From positions 2,232,001 through 2,296,000 of the forward strand of contig OZ345370.1 in assembly GCA_977006965.1 (NCBI GenBank): a DNA stretch of 64,000 nt, written 5' to 3'. Below the pieces are notes generated by a model. It made no database searches and had not been told where the DNA came from. It saw only the letters and a list, made by a program, of their open reading frames with translations. Positions 42,591 through 54,178 of the stretch are shown here, piece after piece. Made by a program: the position numbers and the translations under genes. Source of the stretch: Phymatolithon calcareum. Its lineage: Eukaryota; Rhodophyta; Florideophyceae; Hapalidiales. Within the stretch, counting starts at the first letter, position 1. The number at the start of each line of letters is the position of its first letter.

Positions 42591-43878
42591 AAGGGCGCCG
42601 GGGCGCGGACGCCCTGCACGTGAGGCCGACACGCCCGACCGTGCCGCGCTACACGCGGCCGCCTATTCGGCACAGCACTTACTCTTACACCGTCCGTGTG
42701 TGTGTGTGTGTGTGTTGCACACCTCTTTGTGCGCTTCGTTTGTCGAGAATGGTGTATGCAAACTGAAGGGTGCGCAGCTAGCTTGAACGTTTTCCTAGTG
42801 TTGTGGCGCAGGTGTGGTATGTCGATGCCTCCGCGCGACGGTATGACATGTGCGGGGGAGAGAAACGGGTTAATTTTAGCAAACGGCCCGAGCAGACGGT
42901 GAGATTGGATGTGTATGATAGGGGCCTAATTCAGGCTATGAGAGGAACGATTTTGGGATTGTTTGAAAAGAGGTTTTTCGGAAATTTTTGCACATGGAAA
43001 TTATGTTGACGACGGCCGAAATTCGGGGGGTCAAACGATAGGGCCGACCGTTTTTTGGCGCGTGCAAGTTTTTCTCCATGTCCCAGCGACGACGGTATGC
43101 GAAGGGGGGACTAAAATTTGAAAAAAACTAATGCTGCATGCGTGGCCTTCTGCTGACTTGCATCATGCCTTGCGGGGCGGGACTGGCTGGCTGGTTTCAT
43201 AATTTTACACGGAATTACAAACGATTTCATCACCCTTAATGAGACAGACATCGCCATTACAGTGAGACAGGACATTACAGCATGTAAGAGTGGTTCAATC
43301 GAGGGAGCTGGATCGTGAAAAGGGAGTGATTGGGGGCCATCTTTTCTACGACCAAGCCCTTGCACGATACCTTCACAGTGCTGACGGCAGCAAGAAGGGG
43401 CTGTGAATGCAGGACAAATGTATTGTACAGTAGAGGGAGTTGAGGAGAATATGGCGTGTGTGTTTCCGAAAGTATGAATTTATAGTTGCCCCATAGATGA
43501 GGACAATAGTATAGACATTTTATGCACATGAAGGAAGTATTTGCAAAGGTAGTACGACTACCTTGGTACTGTACAAGACGCGGCGGTACCATGATGTGTC
43601 CGCCCTTCCGCTTGTATTGCACGGCGGAAACCCTGCGAGCGAGATGATTCGGGATGCATAGCGCATTTGAGACGGAATAAAAAGAAGCATTGCATGCGAA
43701 AATAATCGACAACAACATGCAGCGAAGCAAGGTAAGCGTATTTGTATGTTTCTTTGCACATGCGCTCAAGCATCGACGAAAGCATAATATTCAAGATTGC
43801 AAAATTGTGATCACTTCACAAACGACAAGACATCGCGCGACGTGTGTGAAAGCGAACTTTCGAGCGAGCGGTGATGTC
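42591..43878. other. intergenic with GT microsatellite
   Basis: A (GT)n run lies at about 42696-42715. No gene is supported in the rest. Confidence 0.4.
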
Positions 43879-44202
43879 CTAGACCGGGGTGTCAAAGTCG
43901 TCGACAACTTTGTTGACTACAGACTTATTCACAGAAACGACCTCCTTACTGGCATAAAATGACGGCGCATCGTTACCGGCTTCAATGACAGCCCAGTCCC
44001 ACTTGATCTTTGTGTCACGAACTGGGGCATCGCGATCAAGATCCCATCCCCATCGACGACGAAGTCTGTCGCGCGATTGCATGCGCGACTTGGCCACAAG
44101 CGCCTCCAGACAGCGGTCGACGGCGTCTGCATCGTCTGCGGCGCCGAATTCGGCGAGGAGGGAGCGGGCGACGCGCTTGCGCTTCACCACGGCACGTGCC
44201 AT
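43879..44202 (-). CDS. small basic hypothetical protein
   Basis: 107 residues from ATG 44202 (MARAVVKRKRVARSLLAEFG). A basic N-terminus is followed by helices ADAVDRCLEALVAKSRMQSR and RLRRRWGWDLDRDAPV, then DTKIKWDWAVIEAGNDAPSF. The repeated Trp and a regular helix pattern suggest a folded protein. The frame is open a further 156 codons upstream, but that part is a low-complexity mixture crossing GGGTG and GAGTT simple repeats, so the inner ATG is preferred. Family unknown. Confidence 0.6.
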   Translation of the reverse strand: MARAVVKRKRVARSLLAEFGAADDADAVDRCLEALVAKSRMQSRDRLRRRWGWDLDRDAPVRDTKIKWDWAVIEAGNDAPSFYASKEVVSVNKSVVNKVVDDFDTPV

Positions 44203-45508
44203 GCGGGGTGGGTTGTGGGTGGGGTGGGGTGGGGTGGGAAGTGCGATGCGTGCGTGCGGTGCGGCAGTTTGTGTTGCGCTGGTATGCGAGGCGAAGAGAA
44301 ACGATGATTTCCGGGTGAACTGGTTTCCCAGCTGCACGTCGAATGGTCGCGGCGAAGTACTGTAGTGGTGACGCGGGTGTGATGGTTGAGTTGAGTTGAG
44401 TTGAATTTGAAAAATTGCAACGACGTTGTGTGTGAAGTTCAAGTTGTTTGCAGAAGTGGTTGTCACTTTCTCTGCGATACACGTTGGTTGCAAGCAAGCA
44501 AGCAAGCAAGTGCGGTCTTTAGAGAAAAAGCGGGAGGGTCGGTCAGATGCGGTTATGATGTGAGAGCGTGTTTCCTTCCTTCGGCATGTGTGCTGCCGTT
44601 TTAGCGCGCGATCCAATCTGTATGCGTGTGTATTCGGCGCCGTCGAGAAGCGATATACAGTACAGTACATAAGGACTGAGAATTTGAAAGCCTTTTTTTC
44701 CCGCGTTCATATGATTGCAACTGTCCATCCAATGGGAATCGCAGAAGTGGACTGCACGTGCCGCACAGTGTGTGCCACGTGCACGGCACCGATGCAATGT
44801 ACGGGTCGTTTCGGGATACACTGCACAACCAATTGGCAGTGTGCTCGATCTGAAAGCAGTGCTATTCTACAGCACATGCATGCAATCTACAGTATGAATG
44901 ATAAAGCGCGGTATGTTTGGAGTGGCATGGATACTGTACGTGGCGACGGCAGAACCAACGAGTTGCATTGTATCAATTGTTTCAAAAAGTTGAACAATGA
45001 ACTGTAAGTGTGGAGCATCGAGATCTATGCACGATCTGCTGCGGTGGAAGGAAATGGACGAATGGGGAATGGGGAAGAGCGGGAAGGAGATTTATAAACA
45101 CTTTGGTTGGCGCCTATTCGATTCGATCGATCGGATCTACGTTATCTTTACTGTACAGTACCCCAATCCACATTTTGCTTCCTGCTGCCACCAACTTGAT
45201 GCTACAGTACTGTATTGCTTTCCACTGTTCCGTTTCATCTTTGAAGTACTGTACACTACTGTACTGTCAGTCATGATGTACCATAGCACGCCACGCGTCG
45301 AGCGATCTGCGTCTCTGTACGCGGTACAGTACAGCGCGCGGAAGAACATTCAAACTCAAACTTCCTTCAAAAAGCGCTTCACACTGTCCTACTTTCCGTT
45401 TCCCCGCCTTCCACAATCTCCGCCCCTCCCCTCTCCAACGTGTAGTATAGTGTACTGTAGCTGAACTTGAACTTGAACTCCGCACTACCGCCATGCGCCC
45501 GTGCATTG
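44203..45508. other. intergenic, simple repeats and GTAC motif clusters
   Basis: Contains GGGGT repeats (about 44216-44240), GAGTT repeats (44388-44403), a CAAG run (44491-44510) and GTAC-type clusters at about 44655-44670, 45150-45165, 45200-45275 and 45320-45335. No gene supported. Confidence 0.5.
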
Positions 45509-46009
45509 CTACGGAAACGCCGGTACCTCCTCTGCGCGCGCGAACTCGAATCCATAAGCATATTCATCACTCGGTACCGCAGCCGGCGTCTGCAACTTCA
45601 GTCTGACATACAAATGCCCATCATCCCTCGTCTCCACCTCATGCACGCGCTGCCTCACCCCCTTCGACCGGTACGTGCGATCCGTGTGCATGTAAAGTCC
45701 CTCTCCAGAGAAGACGTCGATGAGATACGAATGCCACGGACATTTCAAACATGTGCGTCCGCCAGCAGTCACCAGCGCCCCGTCACCTAGCGGACCGCCC
45801 GCGTGGTAGCACGTCGCGTCGACGGCCAGCCAGCGGATCTCGCGCGTCCCGCGCTTGCGCAGACGCAGGACGGTCACGCGGCGACCGTGCACTTTTATGG
45901 TTGTGCGCGCGCCGTATTGTGAGATTTCCCCGACGCTCGTCCAGCTCGTCGCGGACGAGGAGGCGGAGGCCGAGGTGGATGCCGAAGCAGTGGTGCCCGG
46001 ATTGGACAT
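45509..46009 (-). CDS. stand-alone Rieske [2Fe-2S] protein
   Basis: 166 residues. After a Ser/Ala/Thr-rich leader of about 22 residues comes a Rieske domain. The first cluster-binding box is CYHAGGPLGDG (C-x-H) and the second CPWHSYLIDVFSGE (C-x-x-H), at the usual 17-residue-type spacing. Both Cys and both His are present, so the cluster should form. The product resembles the small RFESD-like Rieske proteins more than the oxygenase alpha subunits: no C-terminal non-heme iron domain is present, and no cytochrome b6f/bc1 transmembrane anchor. Its electron partner is unknown. ATG 46009 is the first in frame. Confidence 0.88.
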   Translation of the reverse strand: MSNPGTTASASTSASASSSATSWTSVGEISQYGARTTIKVHGRRVTVLRLRKRGTREIRWLAVDATCYHAGGPLGDGALVTAGGRTCLKCPWHSYLIDVFSGEGLYMHTDRTYRSKGVRQRVHEVETRDDGHLYVRLKLQTPAAVPSDEYAYGFEFARAEEVPAFP

Positions 46010-47319
46010 TGTGGAAGTGCGGTGAGGTGCTGTGCTGTGCTGTGCGGGCGATGCTTGGCAAATTAATGATGGTGCAGAACGGCGACTGGAGGTACAGGCA
46101 GTCGATTATTGGACGATCTGCGTTTCAGAGTGCCGCAGCTAATGTCCCGAAAACAGCAATTGCTGTGGACTGGAGGCAAAATCCTTTGCGCACAGCACAG
46201 CACAGCACAGCACAGCAGTTTAAACTGTACTGTAGTGTTGTAATTTAACGTCGTTGTGTCAGTGGCTGAGGCATGCCGGTCGGAATCCTTGGCTAGACTA
46301 GAGGCAACTAAAAAGACGCAGTAATTATCAGCTGAAAGAGAAAGGGACATGAAATGCATCGTATCAAATTACAGTAAGGAACCATCGCGATTTATACAGT
46401 ACAGTACAGTTCAAGCTTCCTTATTGCCAACAGAGCAACCACAGTATCTACAGTACTTTCTTCTTCTCATTGCCATGTTGCTGTACTGTATAGTATAGTA
46501 GAGTATGTACATTTACAGTACTGCCGGTGCCTTCAGGCAATGGCTGTAGAGTGTGCACCCCAGTGCAGCAAATTATCACCTGGAACAGTACTGTACAGTA
46601 CAGTACAGTGCAGTGGCCACAATGACTCGCATGGGACTGTGCTACAGTCATCCGGTAGGTCCGCCTAGAGCTCAAGGTCCTGCCAGCCGGATGCAGAGCC
46701 GGGCTAAAGCTGTGTCCAGCGCGGACGTGCAATCAGATCACAATGATTGTGCCTCGTCCACCGGTGCCGCATCCACTACATAAATTGGATCAAGAAACAA
46801 TCCAATTTCCCGCGCTTTGTTTCATTCGAACCGCACCATTGATAAAAAGTGCTCATATATGAGACAACTCATCGGTTTGAGCGGCACTGAATGCCGCTCA
46901 TTTCACTCAAAAAATTTAATCTGCTTTTACACTCTCTCAACACGGGAATAACACCCATGTATCACCCAATTAGCGGTCGGCCGTTTCATTTCGAGCTTGG
47001 CAATAACATCAAGTCCTTTGACCAATGGAAATCCAACACATCTGCCCGAAATACACTGCACAGCCCTGCACCTCCGACACCGTTAATCCTGTTATATGAT
47101 CCAGCTTCGTAATCTCCTTGGTGGGGAAACGACTTAGTGCGAGGCACCCAGTACAAAGTCGTTTTTAAGGAGCACTCCAGTACTGTACTGTAAAATACCT
47201 TTTTGTTCCGCTTGCAGTAAGGATTTCCAAAGCAAAACTGTTGAACTAATTAAGAGCAAGATAGTCAAAGCAGTCACCCAAAACCCTACATTGGCACAGG
47301 ATCCCTTCAGTTGCTGCGA
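46010..47319. other. intergenic, dense GTAC motifs
   Basis: AGCAC repeats at about 46190-46215, and GTAC-type clusters at 46225, 46397-46410, 46445-46530, 46583-46612 and 47180-47195. No gene supported. Confidence 0.5.
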
Positions 47320-47621
47320 AGGGGCCCGTCCCGAAAGGGGCGTGAAAGAGGCCGAGAAGGCAATCGGGAAGCATAGCCGACAAAGCTAGGACACCCACCA
47401 GCGACATGGTAATACGGGGCAAAGATCTACGATGGAACTGGCATGGGCACTTTCTTAGAATGGGCGAGCCTCGCCTGGTCCGCCAGGTGCTGCTGCAATG
47501 CGCCAGACCAACACCAGAATCAATGTTTGGTGGCATACCTGGACGACACGTGAAGGCTGCAGTCAAACTCTCTAACGATAGGATAGCATGGAAGAAACTG
47601 TGGCCCTCATTTCGCTGCTAG
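47320..47621 (+). mobile_element. LINE-type reverse-transcriptase C-terminal fragment
   Basis: The frame reads IADKARTPTSDMVIRGKDLR, then WNWHGHFLRMGEPRLVRQVL and finally VKLSNDRIAWKKLWPSFRC with TAG. It has the GH.LRM....RQ box and the C-terminal DR..W motif typical of non-LTR reverse transcriptase tails. It is paralogous to the fragment at 28139-28441 and lacks the polymerase core, so it is 5' truncated. Confidence 0.6.
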
Positions 47622-48189
47622 TCCCAATACGGGAAAAAGAAAAATGAATGAAGGAAAGAAAGACGGAAGAAAGCCGTCTTTTGGACTTCCAATCCCAATC
47701 CTCTCTACATTATCCTTCCTACGGAGGAAAGACTAAAGCGACTAAATAGGGTCGAAGCCTTCGACTTGACGGACTGTGTCCGAACTGCAACTGAGGACAT
47801 GCAATCCTGTGTGTTGCGCAGACACAAAGCTCAAGCGTGTAGTTCAGGCACGAAGTCAATAACATAAACTGTGCTTGCATCACACTGTAGGTCAGCGCCA
47901 GAGTCCCATCCTTCGTTAAGAAGGCTCTATTCGAAAGCCTTTATATCCACGTTTCCGTTTACGTTGTCTGCAATCAGCAAGAGATTTACTTTTCGTGTTT
48001 CAGTCCTCATAGCTGCACATGTTTCTGCAATTGAGAAAGACCGCATCAATTCATGTTGCGGGATATACACATAGCGCATTATCTTTCTTTCTTTATTGCG
48101 GAAAGATCGCTCACACTTATGGTAAGCGTCTAGAGCTGTTTTGCAACAGCATCTCATTGTTCCGAAATTTGAGTACGGCTAGGGGTCTC
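47622..48189. other. 3' flank of LINE fragments, no gene
   Basis: Bases just right of 47621 are Gly/Ala-poor, A-rich DNA (AAAAAGAAAAATGAATGAAGG), perhaps the element's 3' end. No gene supported. Confidence 0.4.
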
Positions 48190-49560
48190 TCACGGCATAC
48201 CTCTTCTACAGTCTTTTTTCCCACTCGGCCAATATATTTTCGTCGTGAGGCGGGAACGTCCACTACATCGTAGGATTAGGTGTTCGGTAGTTTCCTTGGA
48301 ACCAGAATTGCAGGCCTTGCACACTGGATCGTACGGAATTACTTCCATATTGCATCCGTGGTGAAAAGTGGCAACCACTGGGGTGCAGTCTCCAATCAGC
48401 TGGTGCAGCATCACCTCCGCTCGTCTATGCGATATGGGAAGGTCTTCTGTAAGAGTTGGAACGACGACTGGATCGAATTTGGAAGGCGGCCTGATGATGG
48501 ATCTTGCTGCTTCGAGTGTCAGAGGAACTTTCTGGTGGTCCAGAAGGTTAGATTCGTAGATACCCTTTCGAGCTAATTCGTCGGCAGCGTCATTTCTTGG
48601 AATTCCACAGTGGCTAGGAATCCAAATGCCTTCGACAAAGATACCCTTGGACATCAGCTGCTCCATAAGGCCCCAAAGTTTCCGTATCATCTCCCCGTAT
48701 CCCCTCGGTTCACCGTCAATGGCATCGATAGCGCTCCTACTGTCAGTGAACCACCGTATAGTGCTTCCAGGTGCGAATGGGATCTTCAACACTTCTTGGA
48801 ACGCATGGGCAGCGGCAAAGACCTCGGCGTCATATGAAGATCCAACAGCTCCTGCCGTCAGCGCCAATTCCTTCACCATTTCGTTTCCGTTCATCAGCAA
48901 AATCCCTGCGCCGCCGACATTAGCAGGTATGGTTCTATACATGTCTAGCATATCGCCATCCTCATCACAAAGAACCACATGCTGTTTGGAAACGGTTGGA
49001 GTGGAGGCATACGCATGTTTGTCACCGTCGTCGTAGAAAAGGTGAATATCCGGTGGTTTCCCGTGTCGAGTCGAAAACTTCGCCACCGCCAAGCTGTCTT
49101 GATGGTGCAATACGTCGAATTTCTTCAGCGTCGCGGTGTACCAGCCTTCATCCCAGTTCACCGAGACTCGTTCGTCATTTTGAAAATCGCGGATGAACTC
49201 GGTGGGTATTTCTCCAACGCTGCCATCTGTCCATAGTTCAATGGCCGCTGGTTACATGACTTCCCGCTCGAGTATCAGAGCCTCTGCGGCAAGTTTCTTT
49301 TCCTTTTCCCCATCCTTTGCTGACACAGGGGTAAGAAAACTGCACTACTTGTTCTTCGAATGGTCCTTCCCAATTGGTGGATGGAATCCATCTCGCGGGA
49401 CCGCAAGAATTCCCTTTTCAGCGAGCTGTTGGGTACTAGTCTCGCGCCATGATCGCACTTGACTCTTCGGTTTCGCCACACGAGTGTTCATTGCACCTGT
49501 AACTGGGGTGTCCGGCGACAATCTTAACGCTTTTTCCATCACCATGGTAGCCTCCAGTTC
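48190..49560 (-). mobile_element. LINE-type RNase H domain, decayed retrotransposon fragment
   Basis: On the minus strand the frame from 49251 reads PAAIELWTDGSVGE, with the first RNase H catalytic Asp in TDGS. It continues to GGAGILLMNGNEM, DAEVFAAAHAFQEVL (catalytic Glu), IRWFTDSRSAIDAI (second Asp) and IWIPSHCGIPRNDAADELAR (His and last Asp). It closes with a zinc-knuckle-like CKACNSGSKETTEHLILRC, as in the C-terminus of RNase-H-bearing non-LTR elements. A TAA at 49252-49254 precedes it, and an upstream related frame (49345-49545, LEREVM side) is broken, so the copy is dead. An insert of about 95 residues lies between TDGS and GGAG. The opposite strand carries no gene. Confidence 0.8.
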
Positions 49561-50286
49561 TCCAATATCGACTCATCTCTGGTGACTGCCATGAGAATGA
49601 TATGCCTTCGAAAACAGATGCTTCCACCATCCTTTCACCCCGCGCCACCGTTTTTGCAACCTTCACCCTCTGGCATTAAAACCCATTCCGCAAACTGACA
49701 AGACGAATACTTCTTTCACTCGCTGCACAGAGCTTCGTGACTTTGTACAGGACGGGAAAACTTGACTTAGACCCTGACGGAATGGGTAGTGACTTTGGTA
49801 GATTGTTTGATATGCGGTATGAGCATTTCCTCGACGCGTATTTCGGGCGCGAACCGTGGCAAGTAGTCGGACTTTCCAAGTCGACCGGGGGACTTTCACA
49901 GCTGGTCAACAATTCTCAACTAATTACCGTCTCTTAACATATTTGTAACAGATCTTCGCACATCAGGGTACCGCAGCTGACAAGAGGAGGAGGGGCACAT
50001 CTGCTCCAACGCTTCCTTCGCACCATTCGGATGACTTCAAGCGATAACACCAATTCTCCAAAGAAGCGAAGTTACTGACCGCAGCGGAAGATATTGTCCG
50101 CTGACTCCCTCACTTCAGCTTGGAATCAACTCCGGCCCGACCACTCCATGCCACTGCGACTTTTCTAAACTTGATTCTTACAAGTCCACAGTCTTGCGAA
50201 TATATAGCCTTGAAAGGCTTCTTCACGTGAGCAGCTCAGGTGTAATATTGGGCTATGCGCGAACCTCTAACTTTCAAAATGGTTAC
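49561..50286. other. no confident gene
   Basis: A plus-strand frame at 49737-49937 has protein-like sequence (RTGKLDLDPDGMGSDFGRLF, EPWQVVGLSKSTGGLSQL), but it is short and unplaced. Possibly a gene fragment. Confidence 0.3.
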
Positions 50287-50673
50287 TCAGCTTTTAGTTT
50301 GTTTGCTTCTAACTAGAAGAAGTTCATCTACTGTGGTGGGGTTTTCGGCTGCCAATGTGACGTCGCTTTCGAGTTTAGCATCTGCATGAACATATGCGGT
50401 CGAACAAAAATGATTGACCTTGACCAAGGCCTGCTCTGTTTTGATGCTGTTGTCCCCTCCTTCGTTATGGAACCAGACGATCGGACTTTCTTCTCTTTTG
50501 TGCTGCAGGTACGCATAATGTGTAGTTTGCCTAAAGCACATACAATTGACAAATAATATTATGTGAGACACCTGCATAGCGTGGCGCTTATCGCGTGGTT
50601 TGCCAAGCTCAATTGCGGCTTGTGTAACACTTTGACGGTCTACACCTGCCAGATTGAGCTGCAGAGTCACCAT
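50287..50673 (-). CDS. possible small gene, unknown
   Basis: 128 codons from ATG 50673 (MVTLQLNLAGVDRQSVTQAA). The middle 23 codons have intron-like AT-rich sequence bounded by CAG-GTGTCT and CTGCAG. If spliced out in frame, this leaves MVTLQLNLAG...KRHAMQ joined to HKREESPIVWFHNEGGDN. Both halves look protein-like (ALVKVNHFCSTAYVHADAKL). No family is recognised. An upstream minus frame (51026-50667) might be another exon. Confidence 0.3.
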   Translation of the reverse strand: MVTLQLNLAGVDRQSVTQAAIELGKPRDKRHAMQVSHIILFVNCMCFRQTTHYAYLQHKREESPIVWFHNEGGDNSIKTEQALVKVNHFCSTAYVHADAKLESDVTLAAENPTTVDELLLVRSKQTKS

Positions 50674-52939
50674 AGGTTTTCGGACCCTGTTGCTGAATTT
50701 TCCGCCACACAGATATGTGCGCCTGCGTCTACTACATGTATGTCGTAGAAGCATGCGGACATCTCTCTATGTGCGTGTACTGAAATGTCAGATGCTCGCG
50801 TTTGCTGGAAATTGTCATGTCTTGTCACATGGCATCTTCCTTTTCCTTTGCTAACAGCTGTCATCGAACAGTTTCCGCGGACTGAATTGTTTGCATTTGC
50901 TTCGGGGCTTTCTCTGTGTTCCATTACGGGGATTTGATTAATTGTGGATTGCAGCTGTTGAACGTTTCTGCCTTCAATCGACTCCTTTAAATACATAATT
51001 TCTTTTTCCTTTGCCCTTCTCGGCATTTTGAAGAAAATATTGTGGACTTGGATTCGTAGGCGGAGTCTGTCAGTCCTCTGCCGTTCCTTGTCTCAGTGGT
51101 CCAAGCACTCGGGTGAAGTACGCACAAACGAGCGTTTGTTCTACTTCCTTGACTGCATTCCATACAGTCTTGTGTCCAAGTTGTCAAGAGCATTGTGTAC
51201 TCTCCATATAGCCGTCTGAAATCCTTGAATATCTGGATGAATTTATGGACGCCAAGGCAGACAACTCGTACACTGTGGCCCTTGCTTTCTCCAGGCATTG
51301 TAACATCTACGTGTCTGAGGGCGTCCTCGGGTCTCAGAGACACTTCAAGGACTGGGATTGCGACTGTATCACTACTGTAGCAGAATATTTATATCTCGTG
51401 ACTACCCTCAGCGGGAATAGGAGGCAAATTGCAGGGTCAGTGGGACTGGGCAACCTTTTCAATATTAGGTTTCAAGAGTCGAAAAGGTTCGTTGTGAACC
51501 GCTATGATAAGCGCTTGCGCTACCTGAGCCATAGTGTGGCGATCAAAAATATTGAATTAATGTGTTTTCCCAGCGCGTCGAAAAAGGTCAACGCGCACGC
51601 ATCGTGTAGCATTGCAATCCCGTCGCTATTTAGTTGAATCCGAGTGGTGCAAACCCTAAGCGTAGATGGACAAAAAAAACGCTCGGCTTATGATAAACGG
51701 CATAGCGCGAAAACATGAACGCCGTAATCAAATACGAGTGCAATAATGGAGGTCGTATGGCGAAAAATGCCTAGGAAGTCCACATTTCTGTTGCGGGGAA
51801 AACAATTGGACCAGTACTTGCCGGCCTCGACTGTCGCCACAAAGAAGCTCATCGTGACCGCTTAAGAGTTGTGCATAGTCGTGTGGCGAGACTTTGTTAA
51901 TTCTAGTTTTACTTTTCGAGTTATGGCCTGTTTTGTAGACGTCTATCGGAGCCTGTGCAACCCAACCGAAGGGACCTGGGAGTAGTTCATGGTTGAGCTT
52001 ACAGTGTACTACAAGGTGCACTACGACTCGAAACGATGTGATTTGCACATCAATTCATGGCCGGTCGACCGCCGCCGCTGCCGACCAAATCGCACACCCA
52101 CGCGATCTATCCGCGCCAGTGCGATCCTCCTCGCCCTCAGCTGTCCGCGCCCCCAGCATGCTGTTCATTCGTTCGCGTCAATCGGCATATCCCGCATTCA
52201 ACCAGCCAATGAAAGGTCTTCGTATAAGACCAATTTAGAAATTCTCGGGTGCGGAAGGTGCCGACCCGCAGTTCTCACTGTTCACGATGGCCTCCCCTGC
52301 CGGCCGCGGCAGGACGAGGATGTTGACGTTTCTCGTCGCGCTCAAGTTGACGTTACTAATCTGATTGAAGCTGAAAGTCTCGCAGCGCTGGAGGGCGCAC
52401 ATGCAGACAAATGTGATATTGGATTCGGACGCGGGACATCTGGGAGGACAGGAGAGACGAACGCTGCGGATGGCGAAAAAGGGAACCTGGAACTAGACGA
52501 TGCGCGCTGGGTTTTAATTGGCTCCACACGTCGCGCCACATGAGGCACGGCGCAGTGCCATAGGCACGTGTCAGATGCAAGTACTTTGATAGTAACGACG
52601 TGCTCCGACGGCACCAGGGCCGAGCCACCGATGGCACTTGTGTCCCGTGCCGTCGGAACCCCCAAAAGTTCCCAGATCATCTGATGTAGAGATGATCTCT
52701 ACTCTGACGAAAGGAGAGCACAAACGTCGGGATGCAGGGGAGCGGCACAGTGGACATCCTGATCCCCTGCCGAGCCTGATAGACTTCGATCATAAAGATC
52801 TTAAAAGATATTTGATTTATTGAGAATAGTTCTAAACATGATTGAACGGACATTGCACGCAAGATAGCGCGCGACAGACTTTTTGTTACATTTCGGGAAA
52901 ATACTGCATGCTTTATTGGTTGTTTGCTACTTTCCACTC
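50674..52939. other. mostly non-coding, weak frames
   Basis: Frames at 51245-51637 (plus) and 51989-52543 (plus) have no recognised family. Nothing here is supported as a gene. Confidence 0.3.
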
Positions 52940-53328
52940 AGGCCCATTTTACACGACACAAATCAGGCGTGTGCGTGCTAATTTGGCATATCGCTGTAAG
53001 CGAACGATTGGTTCTTGTGAGTTTCGATTTAACCGGCTCACGACGCAAAAATCTCGACTCCCTTCGGCGCAGATTTGGAGCCCCGTAAGTTGCGTGAGGA
53101 TTTATGAAAAGAACTTACAGCATTGCTGGCGGCATGATTTCAAAAACGGCCAATTTTGAAAGATTGAAATACTACTTGAGTAGGCTTACGTCCACTTTCG
53201 CGCACAACTGTAATACGTGGTGGTGCACACAAAAAATGTGTCGTGTAAAACACTCGAATTAGCGTAGAAAATATCCTATGACAAATATACATGCCTCACG
53301 CTCGATTTGTGTCGTGTAAAACGGGCCT
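52940..53328. mobile_element. 389-bp terminal-inverted-repeat element (MITE-like)
   Basis: The left end AGGCCCATTTTACACGACAC and the inverse of the right end (GTGTCGTGTAAAACGGGCCT) match over about 32 bp with three or four mismatches. A third partial copy of the TGTCGTGTAAAACACTCG phrase lies inside at about 53238-53257. There is no coding capacity, as expected for a non-autonomous DNA transposon. A flanking duplication is uncertain: ACTC occurs on both sides near the ends. Confidence 0.7.
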
Positions 53329-54019
53329 TACTCGCCTACAATTTACCTAACCCGTGCTTTAACGGTAGAGAGTGCCGAAGAAATTTGTGGATTTTGTCTG
53401 TTTTTGAAGTTCTGGGGAAACGCCGCCTCTTCCGATCGCCATTATCAATGGGGCGCTTGCGTGTGCCGCAATTCAATGGATTCATCCATCATTGTTGTCC
53501 CGAGCCTTTGACATGCGCTTAGCGTCCCCAATGCACGAAAATCGTACTCTCAGCCAGTGGAAAGCTCGGCCGCAGACAATCCAATTTTCTATTTTTTAAA
53601 ATGGAAAAAAACCACAAAATGGTTCTGCCTAATCTCGATCAGTACATGAGACGTTAGCTGGTGTATCGCACTCAATCCGGTTTGTGCATGTCGGTTCACG
53701 ATACCTACCTTGGCGATGACGGGCACCAGGTGCGCATCAACAGTTGCACGTGAATTTCCAGTTGTATACTCGGCCTACCAACCAGGATATCTCCGCTGTG
53801 CATCCTTCCCTGTATCTTGCACAGCCAACGCGCAGATTTAAATTTAAGATAGTTTACCAATATGACGCTTCCAAATCACACTTAGCCCTAGCTTGCAATT
53901 TACTATATATACCACGAACGCATGACGGGGGAAGGGGCACCGTCAAATCGCCAAACTTCCGCCAGTCAGTCGTCAAGGAAATTCAAGTCAAGCTAACCAC
54001 ACTACCCACACTCTCAACC
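53329..54019. other. upstream region of the metallothionein-like ORF
   Basis: No other gene. A TATA-type box (CTATATATAC, about 53903-53912) lies about 110 bp before ATG 54020 and is the clearest promoter element in the window. Confidence 0.45.
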
Positions 54020-54088
54020 ATGGGCGAGCCCGGGTGTACCTGCAGCTGCAAGAACTGCACTTGCGATCCTTGCAAATGCAAGAAGTGA
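54020..54088 (+). CDS. metallothionein-like Cys-rich micro-ORF
   Basis: 22 residues, MGEPGCTCSCKNCTCDPCKC ending KK, with seven Cys in CxC and CxxC spacing, the pattern that binds Cu, Zn or Cd in metallothioneins. The ATG is in good context (ACCATGG) and a TATA-like box lies about 110 bp upstream. It is shorter than typical eukaryotic metallothioneins but similar to fungal copper types of about 25 residues. The stop TGA (54086-54088) overlaps a plausible splice donor, GTGAGA at 54085. Beyond it the same frame stays Cys-rich (ECALLRPCTCRKCSP). The gene may therefore be longer if spliced or if the TGA is a mutation. It lies just left of the tandem array. Confidence 0.6.
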   Translation: MGEPGCTCSCKNCTCDPCKCKK

Positions 54089-54178
54089 GAATGTGCGCTA
54101 CTCCGTCCGTGCACGTGCCGGAAGTGCAGCCCGACATCGCCGGAACCCGTCTGTTCCGCGCGTCCTGCAAGTAAATGC

